A stretch of 64,000 bases of DNA from Neocallimastix lanati (nom. inval.) (lineage: Eukaryota > Neocallimastigomycota > Neocallimastigomycetes > Neocallimastigales > Neocallimastigaceae), in contig JACVTC010000057.1 in assembly GCA_016946835.1 (NCBI GenBank), positions 124,001-188,000 of the forward strand, in the 5' to 3' direction. Below the pieces are notes generated by a model that was given only the letters and a program-made list of their open reading frames with translations, ran no database searches and was not told the DNA's origin. This document shows, piece after piece, positions 1 to 14,039 of the stretch (within the stretch, counting starts at the first letter, position 1; the number at the start of each line of letters is the position of its first letter). Made by a program: the position numbers and the translations under genes.

Positions 1-3000
1 TTAAGAATGTTCCCATCATTTGTAAATTGTTCAACCATTGATTGGTTTTCAATGTGGCCAGAAGATGCCCTAAGATCAGTAGCAATAAACACTATATCTG
101 ATATATCTGATTTAGGACCAGAAGATGTCATTGATGGTATTGTTGATGTTTGTGTAACAATGCATGAATCTGTTAGATTAAAATGTATTCAATATGAAAA
201 TGAAATTGGAAGGTTTAATTATATAACTCCTAAAAGTTATTTAGAATTACTTAATTTATATAAAATATTACTTCAGAAAAAACGAAATGAATTATATGGT
301 TTACGTAAACGAACTGCCACAGGTTTGGATAAATTATTAAGTGCTGCAAAGGAAGTTGAAGTTTTACAAAACGAATTGAAAGCAATGCAACCATTGTTAT
401 TACAAACTTCAAAAGAAGTTGAGGAAACTATGGTAAATATTGATAAAGATAAAAAAGATACACAAGTTCTTCGTGAAAATATTGCTAAAGAAGAAGAACT
501 GGCTAGTCAAAAAGCAGATGAAACAAAAGCTATTGCAGATGACGCTAAAAGAGATTTAGATGAGGCATTACCATTATTAGCTAATGCATTAAATAGTTTA
601 AAAACTCTTTCAAAAGGTGATATTACTGAAGTCAAAAGTATGCAACGTCCACCCGAAGGGGTAAAACTTGTTATTGAAGCAGTTTGTATTATGAAAGAGG
701 TCAAACCTAAAAAGGTTGATGGAGATAAAATAGGAAAAAAAGTTGATGATTATTGGGAACCCGGTAAGCAACTTTTATCCGATCCAACTAGATTCATTGA
801 TTCATTAATGAATTATGATAAAGATAATATTCCTGATGCTGTTATTAATAAAATTAAGCCTTATATTGATAATCCTAATTTCAAAAAAGAAGTAATTGAA
901 AGAGTTTCAAAGGCAGCCACTTCAATGTGTTTATGGGTAAGAGCAATGGAAAAGTATTACTGGGTATCCAAAGTTGTCAAACCAAAACGTGAAAAATTAA
1001 AAGAAGCAGAAGAATCTTTGAAAGAAACTGTTGATGCCTTAAATCAATTAAAGAAGAGACTTAATGAAGCAGATGAGCATATTAAAGAAATGGAATTAAA
1101 ATTTATTGAAATGACAACCCGTAAAAAAGAATTAGCTGATAAGGTTGAAGAATGTAATATTAAATTAACAAGAGCTAGTAAATTAATTACCGGTTTAGAA
1201 AATGAAAGAGAAAGATGGAGTTCAACGGTTACCGAATTAGATGTTCTTCTCAAAAATATAATAGGGGATATATTGATTTCTGCAGGAGAAATTGCATATC
1301 TAGGAAATTTCACTCCTGAGTATAGATCGGACCTTAAACAATTATGGAATGAATTACTTAATCAAACTGCTATACCACACTCTGAATCTACTTCACTTTG
1401 GAGTAATTTAGGTGATCCAGTGGTATTACGAGAATGGGAATTATTTGGATTACCAAAAGATTCTTTATCAAGAGATAATGCCATTATAATTAAGAACTCA
1501 CAAAGATGGCCATTACTTATTGACCCTCAAGGTCAAGCCAATAAATGGATCAGAAATATGGAAAGTGAAAATGGTTTAGAAATTATTAAATTATCTGACA
1601 GAGAATTCCTTAGGAGTTTAGAAAATGCTATAAGATTTGGAAAACCCGTACTTCTAGAAAATGTGGATGAAGTTCTGGATCCAGCCCTAGAACCCATTTT
1701 AGCGAAAAAAATTTATAAACAAGGTGGAAATAGTGTTATTAAATTAGGTGATAATGTTCTACAATATCATAATGATTTCCGTTTTTACATTACTTCCAAA
1801 TTACCAAATCCCAAGTATTCACCTGAACTTTCAGCTACTTTAACCCTAGTTAACTTTACATTAACTCCTATTGGTCTTGAAGATCAACTATTAGCTTTAG
1901 TAGTCATCAATGAAAGACCAGATTTGGAAGAAGCTAAAAACAGTTTAGTAGCTTCAAATGCCCAAATGAAGCAAGAATTAAAAGAAATTGAAGATAAAAT
2001 TCTTTTCCTTCTTTCATCAGTAGAAGGTAGTCCAGTTGATGATGAACGTTTAATTGATACATTGGCAGCCTCAAAAGAAACTTCCGCTGAAATTAAAGAA
2101 AAAATGGCAGCTGCTGAAATTACTGAACAAGATATTGATCAAACAAGAAATAAATATAAACCTGTAGCCATTAGAACACAAATTCTATTCTTCTGTATTA
2201 CAGAATTATCAATTGTAGATCCTATGTATCAATATTCCTTAAATTGGTTTATGAATCTTTTCACTAATGCTATTGAAAAATCTGAAAAATCAAATAATAT
2301 TGAAGCTAGAGTTTCAAATATTAATGATTATTTCACCTATTCACTTTTCTGTAATGTCTGTAACAGTTTATTCGAAAAGCATAAATTAATGTTTTCTCTA
2401 CTTCTGACAATTCGTATTCTTTCTAATGAAGGTAAAATCAATATGGATGAATGGCGATTCCTTCTCTCAGGAAATGCAATGAATGATGAAAAAAGAAAGC
2501 CTAATCCAGCTCCCGAATGGATATCTAATAAAATATGGACAGATATATGTTCACTTAGTACACTACCAAATTACGAAAACTTTGATGAAGATTTCATCGT
2601 CCATCTAAAAGAATTTAAAAAGATTTTTGATAGTCAGGTCCCTCAAAGAGAAATATTACCAGGAAAATGGCGTCTAAAATTAGATACATTCCAAAAATTA
2701 TTAGTATTGAGATGTTTAAGAGAAGATAAAATAACGAGTGGAATTCAGGACTTTGTATCGGAAATGTTAGGGGAACAATTTGTTGAACCAAGAAGTACTG
2801 CTTTATCTTCACTTTTTGTTGAATCAAACGCAATTACTCCAATTATTTTCATTTTATCAGCCGGTGCTGATCCAGCAACATCACTCTATAAATTTGCCGA
2901 AGAAATGAAATTTTCAAAAAAATTAACCACAGTTTCATTAGGACAAGGTCAAGGACCTAGAGCTGAAAAATTAATTACTGATGGTATGGAAAAAGGTCAA

Positions 3001-4546
3001 TGGGTATTATTACAAAATTGTCACCTAAGTCCAAGTTGGATGCCAAAGCTCGATCATATCATTGATGGTTTCACCTTTGATAAAGTTAATAAAGATTTCC
3101 GTTTATGGTTAACTAGTATGCCTACTGATAAATTCCCAGTTGCAATTTTACAAAATGGAGTAAAATCTACAGTTGAACCATCAAAAGGTTTGAAAGCTAA
3201 TCTTCTAAGAACGTATACCGCATACAATGAGGAATACTTAAATTCTTCATCTAAAATTCAGCAATGGAAGAAATTATTGTTCTCACTTTCCTTCTTCCAT
3301 GCTATAGTACAAGAAAGAAGAAAGTTTGGTAGTTTAGGATGGAATATTCCTTATGAATTCACTGACGGTGATTTACAAATTTGTACAAAACAATTAAATA
3401 TGTATCTCAATGATTATGATGAAATTCCATATAAAGTTTTAAAATATATTATTGGTGAAATTAATTATGGTGGTAGAGTTACTGATAATTGGGATAGAAG
3501 ATTGATAATGAATATTTTAGAAGATTTTATTAATCCTAAAGTTTTAGTAGATGGTCACAAATTTTCTCATAGTCCGATTTATTATTCCATTCCTGGAGAT
3601 ACATACAAAAGTTACATTAATTATATCAAGTCTTTACCGTTAGAAGAAACAACGGATGTTTTCTCTATGCATGAAAATGCTAATATTACATTTGCTCAAC
3701 AGGAAGCTCAAGGTCTTTTCAACACATTATTAATGTTGATGCCAAAACAAACACAAAGCTCTAATGGAAAAAGTCGTGATGAACAAATTACAGAAACAGT
3801 ACAAAGTATACAACAACGTATACCACAACCTTTCAATTTAAAAGAAATTCTTATTAAATATCCAATTGATTATAATGAATCCATGTCTACTGTTTTAACA
3901 CAAGAAGTCGTACGGTTTAACCGTCTAATAACAGTTATTCATTCCACACTTAAAGACTTAATTAAAGCCATAAAAGGTTTAGTTGTTATGAGCAAAGCGC
4001 TAGAAGAAATGGAAAATAGTATATATTTAAATAAAGTACCAGCTTTGTGGGAAGCTAAAGCGTATCCATCTTTAAAATCATTATCATCATGGGTAGATGA
4101 TTTAATTGCTAGAATAGAATTTCTTCAACAATGGATAGATAATGGTATACCAAAGGTATTTTGGATTTCAGGTTTCTTCTTCCCACAAGCCTTTTTAACT
4201 GGTACACTTCAAAACTTTGCTAGAAAATATGTAATTTCTATTGATAGTTTATCTTTTGGTTTCAAAGTTATTGATAAACCCTATAATCTTATAGATAAGA
4301 AACCTGTAGATGGATGTTATATACGTGGACTTTATTTAGATGGAGCACGATGGGATAGTCAAAAAGGTGCTTTAAATGAAGCCTTCCCAAAAACATTATA
4401 TTCTGAAATGCCTGTTATATGGTTATTACCTGTGAGAAATAGAGTTAAACCAGTAACAGATATATATGAATGTCCAGTATATAAAACATTAACAAGAGCT
4501 GGTAAGAATATGAAATAATATATTTAATAATTATTTAAGTTTTATA

Positions 4547-4592
<46 letters not shown>

Positions 4593-4850
4593 TTATTTAA
4601 AAAATAAAATATTAAAACTATATATGTATTATATATTACTATATTTTTTTTTTATTATTTTTATTTATTACCACATATAATAAAAAATTTAAAATAAAAA
4701 TAATGATAATCAACGTAAATAGGTACACTTTCCACTACTGGTCATTCTACTAATTATGTATTAACTATTGAAATTCCATCTAATCATCCACAAAGTCATT
4801 GGATTAAAAGAGGTGTAGCTTTAATTTGTTCGCTTGGTTCTGGATGGTAG
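1..4850 (+). CDS. Axonemal (inner-arm type) dynein heavy chain, C-terminal part, partial at 5' end
   Basis: Motor subunit of a ciliary/flagellar dynein, an ATP-driven microtubule motor of the axoneme; in this fungus it would power zoospore swimming. Exons are 1-4501 and 4723-4850, giving 1542 residues here. The frame is open from base 1 ([15 protein letters not shown]), which matches the end of AAA4, so the gene starts upstream. In order: AAA4 end; stalk coiled coil 1 (about residues 95-190); microtubule-binding tip (about 190-310); stalk coiled coil 2 (about 320-410); AAA5 with [15 protein letters not shown] (about 500); AAA6 with [13 protein letters not shown] (about 980); C-terminal domain with [20 protein letters not shown]. 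The donor at 4502 (GGTAAGAAT) and acceptor AG at 4721-4722 join in frame to [12 protein letters not shown]...[16 protein letters not shown], the standard dynein C-terminus. Without that intron the frame stops early at 4518. Best fit is the single-headed inner-arm group (DNAH1/3/7/12-like); the exact subtype is uncertain. Confidence 0.95.
4502..4722 (+). other. Last intron of the dynein gene
   Basis: A 221-bp GT-AG intron. It contains an uninterrupted run of 37 A at 4554-4590 in the sense strand. Both flanking coding parts match the conserved dynein C-terminus and the phase is consistent (one base before, two after), so the splice sites are well supported. Confidence 0.9.
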
Positions 4851-5306
4851 ACAGTAAATCCTATCTAAATAATATATTTTTGTTTATATCTACATTCAAA
4901 TTTAATTGTAATATTTGTATTTTTAAAATTTTTGATTAATGTATTATAATTTAATATATATGTCAATATTTCATTAGTATTTTTTACATCATATTAATTT
5001 TTACATAGAATACAATTTATAAAAATATTGTTAGTATAATTTTTATATATATATATATTTATATATATGTATTCATTCTTTATAAAGTCAATTAAATATT
5101 ATGCAATTTAGAATATATATAAATTTTTAATTTTATTTTCTATTCATAAAAAATATTTTAATACAATTAAATATTATTCATAAATAATAATTTAAAAAAA
5201 AAAAAAAATAAAAAAATAATAGCAATAACAATAACAATAATATCAAAATAAATTATGTAATATAATATCACAATCTATACTAAATAATAAAAAATAAAAA
5301 ATAAAA

Positions 5307-5346
<40 letters not shown>

Positions 5347-5569
5347 ATTACACAAAAATCGTAATATTATTTATTACTAAACTTTTTTTTTGGAATATTT
5401 TTTATTTATTGTTTAATACATTTATATTTTTTAATTATATAATTTGTTTAATCTATATTCAATATTTATATATAAAAAAAAATTTTTTTTCAATAATTCC
5501 TAATAAAAAAAAAAAAATTAAAAACAATATAAAATAAAAAGAATTTAAAAATATTGAATAAAAGAGAAG

Positions 5570-5600
<31 letters not shown>

Positions 5601-6042
5601 TTAATATAAATTATTTTAAATATAAACTTTTTTTTTTTTTTCTTCTTTCTATTTCTCATTTTATCTATTATCATTTTTTTCTCATTCTATTTATTATTAT
5701 TTATTTTATTATATTTTTTTTATTTATTTTTTTTTTCTTTTTTTTTTTTTTTTTTTTTTTTTTATGCATTCTATTTATTATAATTTCCATCTAGTTAATC
5801 TATTATCATTTTTCTTTTATCCTTATATTTTTTTATTATTGTAATTATTTTAAAAGTTATTAGTGTAATTTATTTGTATTCTTTTTCTTTCCTTTTTTTT
5901 TTTTTTTTTAATTAAAACATTTTTATAGCAAGTTATTTTGTTTTATATATTTATTATGTTTTGTTTTAATTTTTTTTAATTATAATATTATTTTAATAAT
6001 CTTTTCCTAATAATATTTAAGTTTATATTTATATATTTACAT
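4851..6042. other. Convergent intergenic spacer, dynein / glycogen synthase
   Basis: AT-only spacer between two genes whose 3' ends face each other. It holds poly(A) runs (for example about 5308-5339 and 5571-5597) and poly(T) runs (about 5740-5763). It should contain both polyadenylation regions, but no single signal stands out in such A/T-rich DNA. No coding sequence is seen. Confidence 0.7.
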
Positions 6043-8775
6043 TTAATCTTCTTCATCATCATCATCATCATCATAATTGTCAAGATAGTTTTGATGACCA
6101 CTAACATTTAATTTCTTTAAATCATCTATAACTGAATCTTGAACACCATTAGTCTTATTCATGTCCTTCCATGTATCAAATTCTTGTTCAGAAAAACTTT
6201 CGAGAATACGTGGTGATCCTGGAGCAGATGGTGGACGTGGAACCTTACGCATCTTACGACCAAGAATAGTTTCTTCACCTTCACTCATGGTTTGTTCATC
6301 TGCAAGAGAATGTTCATCAAGGTTTAAATTTTGATCATCATCTTCTTCATTTTCTAATTTTGAAATTTCTGGCCACTTTCTTAAAACTGCAACCCATCTA
6401 GCCTTTTGGTATTCAATACCCATACGCTTCCAATCTAATAAATCACTAAGACGTTCAGTACGATTACGTTGATTAATACGTTGACGACGAGTCTTCTTAG
6501 TGAAATCGAACATACAGTTAGCTAATTGTTCAACAGATTCTTCAACACTGCAAGTACGACGGTTAACAATGTAAATACCATAATCAGCAGGGTGAGTAAT
6601 CATTTCTTCCATGAAACAACCGAAACCTGAAAGGTTAGTAGTAATAGATGGAACACCCATAACAGTACATTCAGCTGGAGTGTAACCCCATGGTTCATAA
6701 TAACTTGCGAAGACACCTAAGTGACAACCACGAACAAATTCTTCGTAATCAAGAGAAAGTAATGGATTGTTAGAGTTAAGGAATTCTGGGTGGAAGATAA
6801 TCTTTACACGATCACTTGGAGCATTGAATAAACGAACTCTACGAATATGGTTTAAGATTGGATCATGAGCATCATCAGCCATATTATGGGTAACAATTGG
6901 TGGCAAAGAATCACGCTTAAGAGCATAAATTCTACGCTTAAGAACAATCATTTCTTCATCAGATAAGAGATTAGCTGGATCTGGCAAAGAACCACGAGCG
7001 GCAGATTCTAAAATACGCTTACCAATGCTTTCTTGCATTTCATGAACAGTTTGTCTTAATTGTTTCATTACAGCTTGACCCTTAAGAGCATCAACAGTGA
7101 AGGAATGAGTAGCAGCTGGCATAATAATGAAAGCAACTACAGTCATTTTTGAGTTACTTTGCTTTAACTTGTAATTAAGACGAGCTAATGATTCAATATA
7201 CATATCTACACCCTTGTTACGGTATTCATAACGACCAGCAGTGAAGAAGTATAAAGTATTGTCTAAGTCAAAATCAAAGTGACCATAGAAGTGACCACGA
7301 ATAAATTCATTAATTTTTTCCTTCTTTAAAGCATGTAAGTTTTGGAATTCATGAATAGCACTGAATTTAACAACATTTAAACCATTTGGTAAAACACCAT
7401 CTGGCTTACGTTTTAATAACCATTCACTTTCATAAGCAGTAATATGGGAAACAGTAGTAAAGACATCAGCACAGTGAGCAGCACCACGTTCAATACAATA
7501 ACGATGATAAATTTGTCTCTTTCCAGATTCACTATCTACATCGAAGTACTTTAAGTTGTTATAGAAATCAACATCACCAGCACATAAGTAACGACCTAAT
7601 AAAGTAGCGTGAGTGGTGAAAATAGTAGCAATGTCAAGATTACGTTTACGAATTAAAACTAAAGCAACACCAGCGAGCCATTCGTGGAAGTGAGCAATAA
7701 TAAGTGGTCTGTTAGAGACATGATAAGTAGAATAAACAGATGGTTTAACATTAACTGGGTGAATTAATTGATGATGACTTGAAAGTTGGTGTGGATTACT
7801 AAGTTGCATATCTGTTGGAACTCTGTTTTTCTTATTGTATAAACGGTAAGAAAATTCACCAAGGAACCAAGCAACGATGTAACCAAAAACAATGGCATCA
7901 TTTGTTTCAAAATCATCAGAAGGAGATGGGATACCAGAAATTTTGTAAAGATCACCCTTCCATTCATCCATACGATTTCTACATGAATTAATATCAAAAA
8001 GAAGAACTGCTGGAGCTCCTTCAATTAACCATCTACCATATAAGAAATGAACACCATTTTCACGCATAGAATCTAAAGTTCCCTTTAATGGTTCAGATGG
8101 GATTTCAGATATTTCTTCAACTTCCATAGGAGCAGTCTTCCAAGAAAGTGGACCAATTAAACAGTATCTTTCACCATATTCAGTTGCAGTAACTGGAGTT
8201 TTAGACTTAATAACGGTATAAATACCACCAACTATTCATGTTAAAATAAAAAAAAATAAAATAAAAAAGTTAATTATTTACTTATGAAATTATTTTAAAA
8301 TATTTTTTTTGTTTTGTTTTGTTTTGGTTTTATTAATTTAATTAATAGCACATTTTTTTTTAAAACAATATTATTTATTAAAAACGAAATAATCTTTTAC
8401 TTATATATGTATTGTTTATTTATTATTTAAATCATATATTATTTTTTATTAAATTTATTTTATTACTATCTTAATAATATATCATATATCTTTTTTTAAA
8501 AAACAACACTCTTCATTTTTGTTTAGATTATTGCTAAAACAAAAAATAACAAAATGAACATTACTAATCTATATATATTTTTTAATAATTTTTAAGGTTC
8601 CTCTTTATTTTATTCCGTACTTTTTTAAAGATATTCATAATTATTATTAATATTATTATTGTTATTATTATTATTATTTTAATCATTATAAATATAAATT
8701 TTATTCACCTTTGTTGGCAACTTCCCATGCAATTTCAAATAATAATGGCTTTGAGTAATTAATTTCTTCAGACAT
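6043..8775 (-). CDS. GSY: Glycogen synthase (GT3 family), two exons
   Basis: Cytosolic glycogen synthase, which transfers glucose from UDP-glucose to the non-reducing ends of glycogen. Exon 1 is complement(8709-8775), exon 2 complement(6043-8231), together 751 residues, close to animal GYS1 (about 737) and yeast Gsy2 (705). Exon 1 encodes [20 protein letters not shown] then NK; the junction restores [10 protein letters not shown], the invariant UDP-glucose-binding start of the family, which fixes both the start codon and the splice. Other landmarks: [20 protein letters not shown] containing the catalytic glutamate (6650-6700), and the arginine-rich helix [20 protein letters not shown] (about 6430-6495) that in yeast and animals mediates glucose-6-phosphate activation and control by phosphorylation. 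The tail has [10 protein letters not shown], resembling the regulatory C-terminal phosphosites, and ends in an acidic [10 protein letters not shown] stretch. Convergent with dynein; no functional link is implied. Confidence 0.97.
8232..8708 (-). other. Intron of the glycogen synthase gene
   Basis: A 477-bp intron on the minus strand, donor GTGAAT after AACAAAG and acceptor ATAG before TTGGTGGTATT. It splits the valine codon of NKVGGIYTV after its first base. Composition is strongly A/T, unlike the exons on either side. Confidence 0.92.
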
Positions 8776-9740
8776 TTTCTAAATAAATAACAAATTTTAT
8801 TAAGGATATAAATTATGAATTGAAAAATTCTTATTCTATTTTATTTTTTTTATAAATGATAAAAGCTATTTACAATATTATTACTATTAATATGTAAAAT
8901 AAATGATTTTTAATTATAAATTCCCAACTTTTTATTTCAACTTTTGTTATTAAAAAATTCAACTGTTTTTTTTTTCTTTTTTTTTCTTTTTACTTTTTTT
9001 ATTTTCCCTTATTTATTATTTATTTCTTATTATATAGTTTCTTATTTTCTTAAAAACAAGAAATTTAATCAATTTTCCCTCAATAATTACAATGATAATT
9101 ATAATAAAGGATAAAAAAAATTGAATAAATAAATAAAAAAAAAAAAAATAAAAAATAAAAAAAATAAAAAAAAATAACTTTTATATAAAAAATATTAATA
9201 AAAAATTATTCTATAATATTAATGAATGTTATATATAAAAATTAAAATAATAAATAAATAATAAATAATAAACAAATTATATATTTATTAATTTATTAAT
9301 ATTAAATATTCATTATTTAATCTTCAAATATATTAAAGTTAATAGATTCGATTTATGTAATATATTATTTTTTGATCAAGATATATATATTATGTTAATA
9401 TATTAATCTTTTGTAAAGTTTTTATATAATTTAATATACTAAAATTTAATATACAAATCAAAAACTTTATATATCATTCATATTAATATATTAATATTTT
9501 TCTATTTCTTTAAAGCAAATTGATAATGGAAAATATTAAATAATATTACAAAAAAAATAATAAAATTAATATTTTTATTTACATTTATTATATATCATAT
9601 GTTTATATAAAATATATTGTAAGAATAATATTTAGAAATTTTCCACTTTAGGTAAGTAAATAATCTTTAAAAAAAACTAAAATAATTATTATTTTATTTT
9701 TTATTATTTATTATTACTATTAACCATTATTATTACAGTT
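8776..9740. other. AT-rich upstream region of glycogen synthase
   Basis: Contains the 5' leader and presumably the promoter of the minus-strand glycogen synthase gene. Only T-rich and A-rich tracts are visible (for example near 8965-9000 and 9125-9175). I cannot assign a TATA box or a transcription start in this composition. No coding sequence is seen. Confidence 0.5.
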
Positions 9741-9837
9741 TTGATATTATTATTTTATTTATATGTTTATTTATTTATTTATTTATATTTATTTATTTTC
9801 TATTTATTTATTTTTTATTTATATGTTTATTCACTTA

Positions 9838-10101
<264 letters not shown>

Positions 10102-13013
10102 GCAAATAACTTTTATTACCAAAACAATAATTATTACTACTCTTTTAAATATTTTTATTTTCTAAATTACAACTTATAGGATCAAATTGTTAAAATTGTA
10201 TTTATATTAATTATATAGTCTTTTTAATATAACATATTTATGACATCTTTAAATTTAATACAAACTTAATTATAAAATAAAATATTTTGATAATCAAAAT
10301 CCAAAACATTATAATTAAATCTTTAATAATCCATAATAATCCATTGAAATATTAAATTATTTAAAAAAAAATTTTTTTTTTAATTATATGTTCATTAATA
10401 ATTCAAAATTTTAAATTGAAATATATCAAAATATTTACAACAGAAAAAAAAAATATGTTATTTTTTTTTTCGTAAAAACTATTATTAAAATATTATTGTT
10501 ATTACATGATGAATAGAAAATTAATCTTCTCTACCATCAAATTATGAAAAAAAATTACTTTTTAACTATATAGAATTTAATTATTTAAAATAATTTCATG
10601 ATATTGCATATATATATTAAAACATTAGAAAATTGTTTTTTTTTTTTTTTTTTTTTTTATGATTATTATCACATCATAAAAATTATAAAAGGTCAAAATT
10701 ATTTTTTCTATATCTAACATTTAAATAGTATATTATATAAAAGATATTAGTTATATTATTAAATGTTTATAATATTATTATAGTTATTAATAAATATTGT
10801 ACATTAATTTTTATTTAATAACTTTTTTTTTTTTTTTTTATTTTCATTTTAAGTTATTATATTTTTTGAAATTATTATATATATTATTATTTTATATTTT
10901 TGTTAAATATGTTTCTTTAAATTCATTTATTAAAATATCTAGTTTTTTCTATTAATTATTAATTCATTTAAAAAAAAAAAAAGTTGTCATGTTTTTATAA
11001 TAAAGTTTATTTTTATATTTCAAATAAATTTTATAGTACAATAATTTCATCACCATATTATTTGTTGATTATTAAATAAATAGATCAATTAATGATTATT
11101 AAATTAAAGATATTAATAAACATCAATAATAAAAATAATAACATACATTGAATATGAAATTAATTAATTTTTTTATTTATTAAATAGATTTGAAAATCTA
11201 AAAATTATATTTAAGAGTGTATAATTACCATATCTTCATTTTCACATTAAAATTTTAAGATTAATTTATTAAATAAAATAATAATAATCAAGTTAAAAAT
11301 TAAAATTATTAATAAGATTAATCTTAAATACCTGATTTATTAAACATTATTTTTTGTTAATTATTAATATCCTAGAAATTAAAATAAAATAAGGTGTTTT
11401 AATTAAAGTATTCATAATTATACTCTCATTTTCATTTATTTAACATCAATTTATATATTGATAATATAACATTTTATAAGTTTTAATAAATAAAATAAAA
11501 TTATAGAATTAAAATTGAAATTATTCCTCTACTTCAAAAATTTTAACTATTATTATGATAATATTTAATAATATATTAATTTTTTATTTTTATAATAAAT
11601 TTTTATTGCTTTTATTACTTAACAATGATTATATTAAAAATAATTTTTTATAATATTATACATATATATTGTACTAATATTTAATTATTTATTTATCTAT
11701 TTATTTATTTATCTATTTATTTGTTTGTTTATTTATTTATTTATTTATTTACTTATTTATTATCGAGTTATTATTAATTATTAATTATTTACTTTATAAT
11801 AAAATTTTTATGGATAAAATTACTTCATAAATAATTATAAATAATTATAAATAATTATATATATTTTTTATGTTTTTTACTATTTTCAATAGTATTGTTA
11901 AGATCAATTATCCTTTTTTATATATTATTATAATTATAAATTCAATAGTTCTATAGTGGATCCATGTGTATTTTTTTTATTGTTCGTTTGTTTGTTTTGT
12001 TTTGTTTTTTGTTTTTATTTCATTTTATTTTGTTTACTTTTTATTTTTTTTTTTTTTTAATTTTTTTTTTTTAAAAAAAAAAAATTATTTATATTAATTA
12101 AATAAAAATATTGTTAACATATTAAAATGTATTAATAAATATTGTTAAATAAATTAAAAAAGAAACTTTTAATAAAATCAATTAAGATGAAATAAGAACT
12201 TTTTAATTTTCTATAAATGTTTCATGTTATGAAATTTTCAATTTATACTTTTTTGGTATAAATTAAAATATAAATAACTCTATATTATATTTTATACTAA
12301 TATATATTCAAATAATGTTTATCAATACAAAATATAATTTTGATTTTTTATTGAATAGTAATACTATTCTCACATAGGAATTTATGAATAAATCATTAAA
12401 ATAAGCACATTTGAAGTAAAATAAATAATTAATATATTAATCAAAAAACTAAAATACTTAAAAATAATTTCATATTTAAAGTATAAATAAATAAAAATAA
12501 ATATGAAATTCGAATAAAATTATGTATTAAAAAAAATAAAATAAAATAAAAAACTATTTTATAATTTTATAATAAGCTATTATAAGCAATAATTTTTATG
12601 AATGATATTAATTAATTTATATAGTTATTTATTTTTGATTATAATTAAATAATTAAAAAATGAAATTTTATATTATTGGTCAAATATATATTATCGAAAA
12701 AAAAAAAATTTTTTATTTTCCCCTTCATAATATCTTATCATACATTTTAATCATATAAACAATCAATTTTAAATGATAAATTATTTGTAAAAATGATAAT
12801 TGATAATGGTTTTATTATGAAAAAATATTTATCACAGACCTTTTTTCTTTTTTTAATTTAATTCTATTGGAATTTCATATTTATTATTATTTATTTATAT
12901 TTTAAATGGGAGAGTTGCATTTCGCCATTTTTATTTTTCATTAAGGCATATTACATAATAAAAGTTACATTTCGAAAAAAATTAAATACAATAAGTAAAT
13001 AAATAAATTTTTT
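10102..13013. other. AT-rich gene-free DNA
   Basis: Nearly pure A/T with scattered poly(T) runs (about 10637-10658, 10826-10839) and a TTTA-type array at about 11696-11760. The only sequence with noticeable G+C is a short stretch at about 12907-12975 containing TTGCATTTCGCCATTT and GTTACATTTCG, which resembles a second stretch at 28866-28915. No genes are seen. Confidence 0.7.
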
Positions 13014-13208
13014 ATTTTATATTTTTTTATATTTTTTATTTTTTATTATTTATTTTTTATTATTTATTTTTTATTTTTTATTTTTTATTTGTTATTTGTT
13101 ATTTGTTATTTTTTATTTGTTATTTGTTATTTGTTATTTTTTATTTTTTATTTTTTATTTGTTATTTTTATTTTTTATTCATTTATTTTGTTTTTCATTT
13201 TTTATTCA
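13014..13208. repeat. T-rich minisatellite (TTATTTG / TTATTTTT units)
   Basis: Tandem short units alternating TTATTTG and TTATTTTT over about 195 bp. The open frame across it (13103-13417) reads only Phe/Leu/Ile/Tyr and is a composition artefact. Confidence 0.85.
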
Positions 13209-14039
13209 TGGCACTAATAAATGCGCCACTTGACAAAACGCATCACATTCATTTTAAATATTTATGTAAATTTCATCTAAATATCTTAATTTTTATTTTA
13301 TATTTTAATCATAAAATTTTAAAATTAATTAAACCTAAAAAGGAAATTAAAGGAAATAAAATTTCACATTTAAAAAAAAAAAATAAAAAAAAAATTTTTT
13401 TCTATAGATTAAGTTAATGTGAATTATATTAATAATGAATTTTTTATATAAACTTCAAAATTAAAATAGTATTTATTAATATCTTTTATTTATTTTTTAT
13501 AATTTAGGTTTTTATTATTATTATTATTATTATTTCTTATTATATTAATTTTAATAAAATATTAAAGTAGTAAGAAAATTAGTTAATAAAAATTAAAATA
13601 AAGTGTAGCCAATTTATTATTACTTATCAAACTACTGTTATAGATATATTCTTTCATCTATTATTTATAATTTATTTATTCATTGTTTTTTATTAACTAT
13701 AGAAATAATAAACAGTAAAAAAAAATAATAAAAACGAATATAATAATTATAAAAATGAAAGATGTAAAATAAAAAAAAAATTATACTTTATTTACTTAAT
13801 ATAAATTATGTAGTATAATAATTAAACATCAATATAAAATTATTATTTAATAATTAATAATGATAAATATATTTTTTTAATATAAAAAATAATGTTTTTT
13901 TATTAATTGTTAATATCATTATTTATTTATATTATTTATATTATTTATTTATTATAAAAAACACTATCACCGATTTAATAGATTATACTTATAAAGTGTA
14001 AAATTGAAATATCCTTATATAAGTTGTATTTTCGAAAAT
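13209..14039. other. AT-rich spacer before the first copia fossil
   Basis: Opens with a slightly more complex stretch (13208-13260, containing AAATGCGCCACTTGAC) and is otherwise A/T simple sequence. No gene or element boundary could be identified. Confidence 0.5.
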
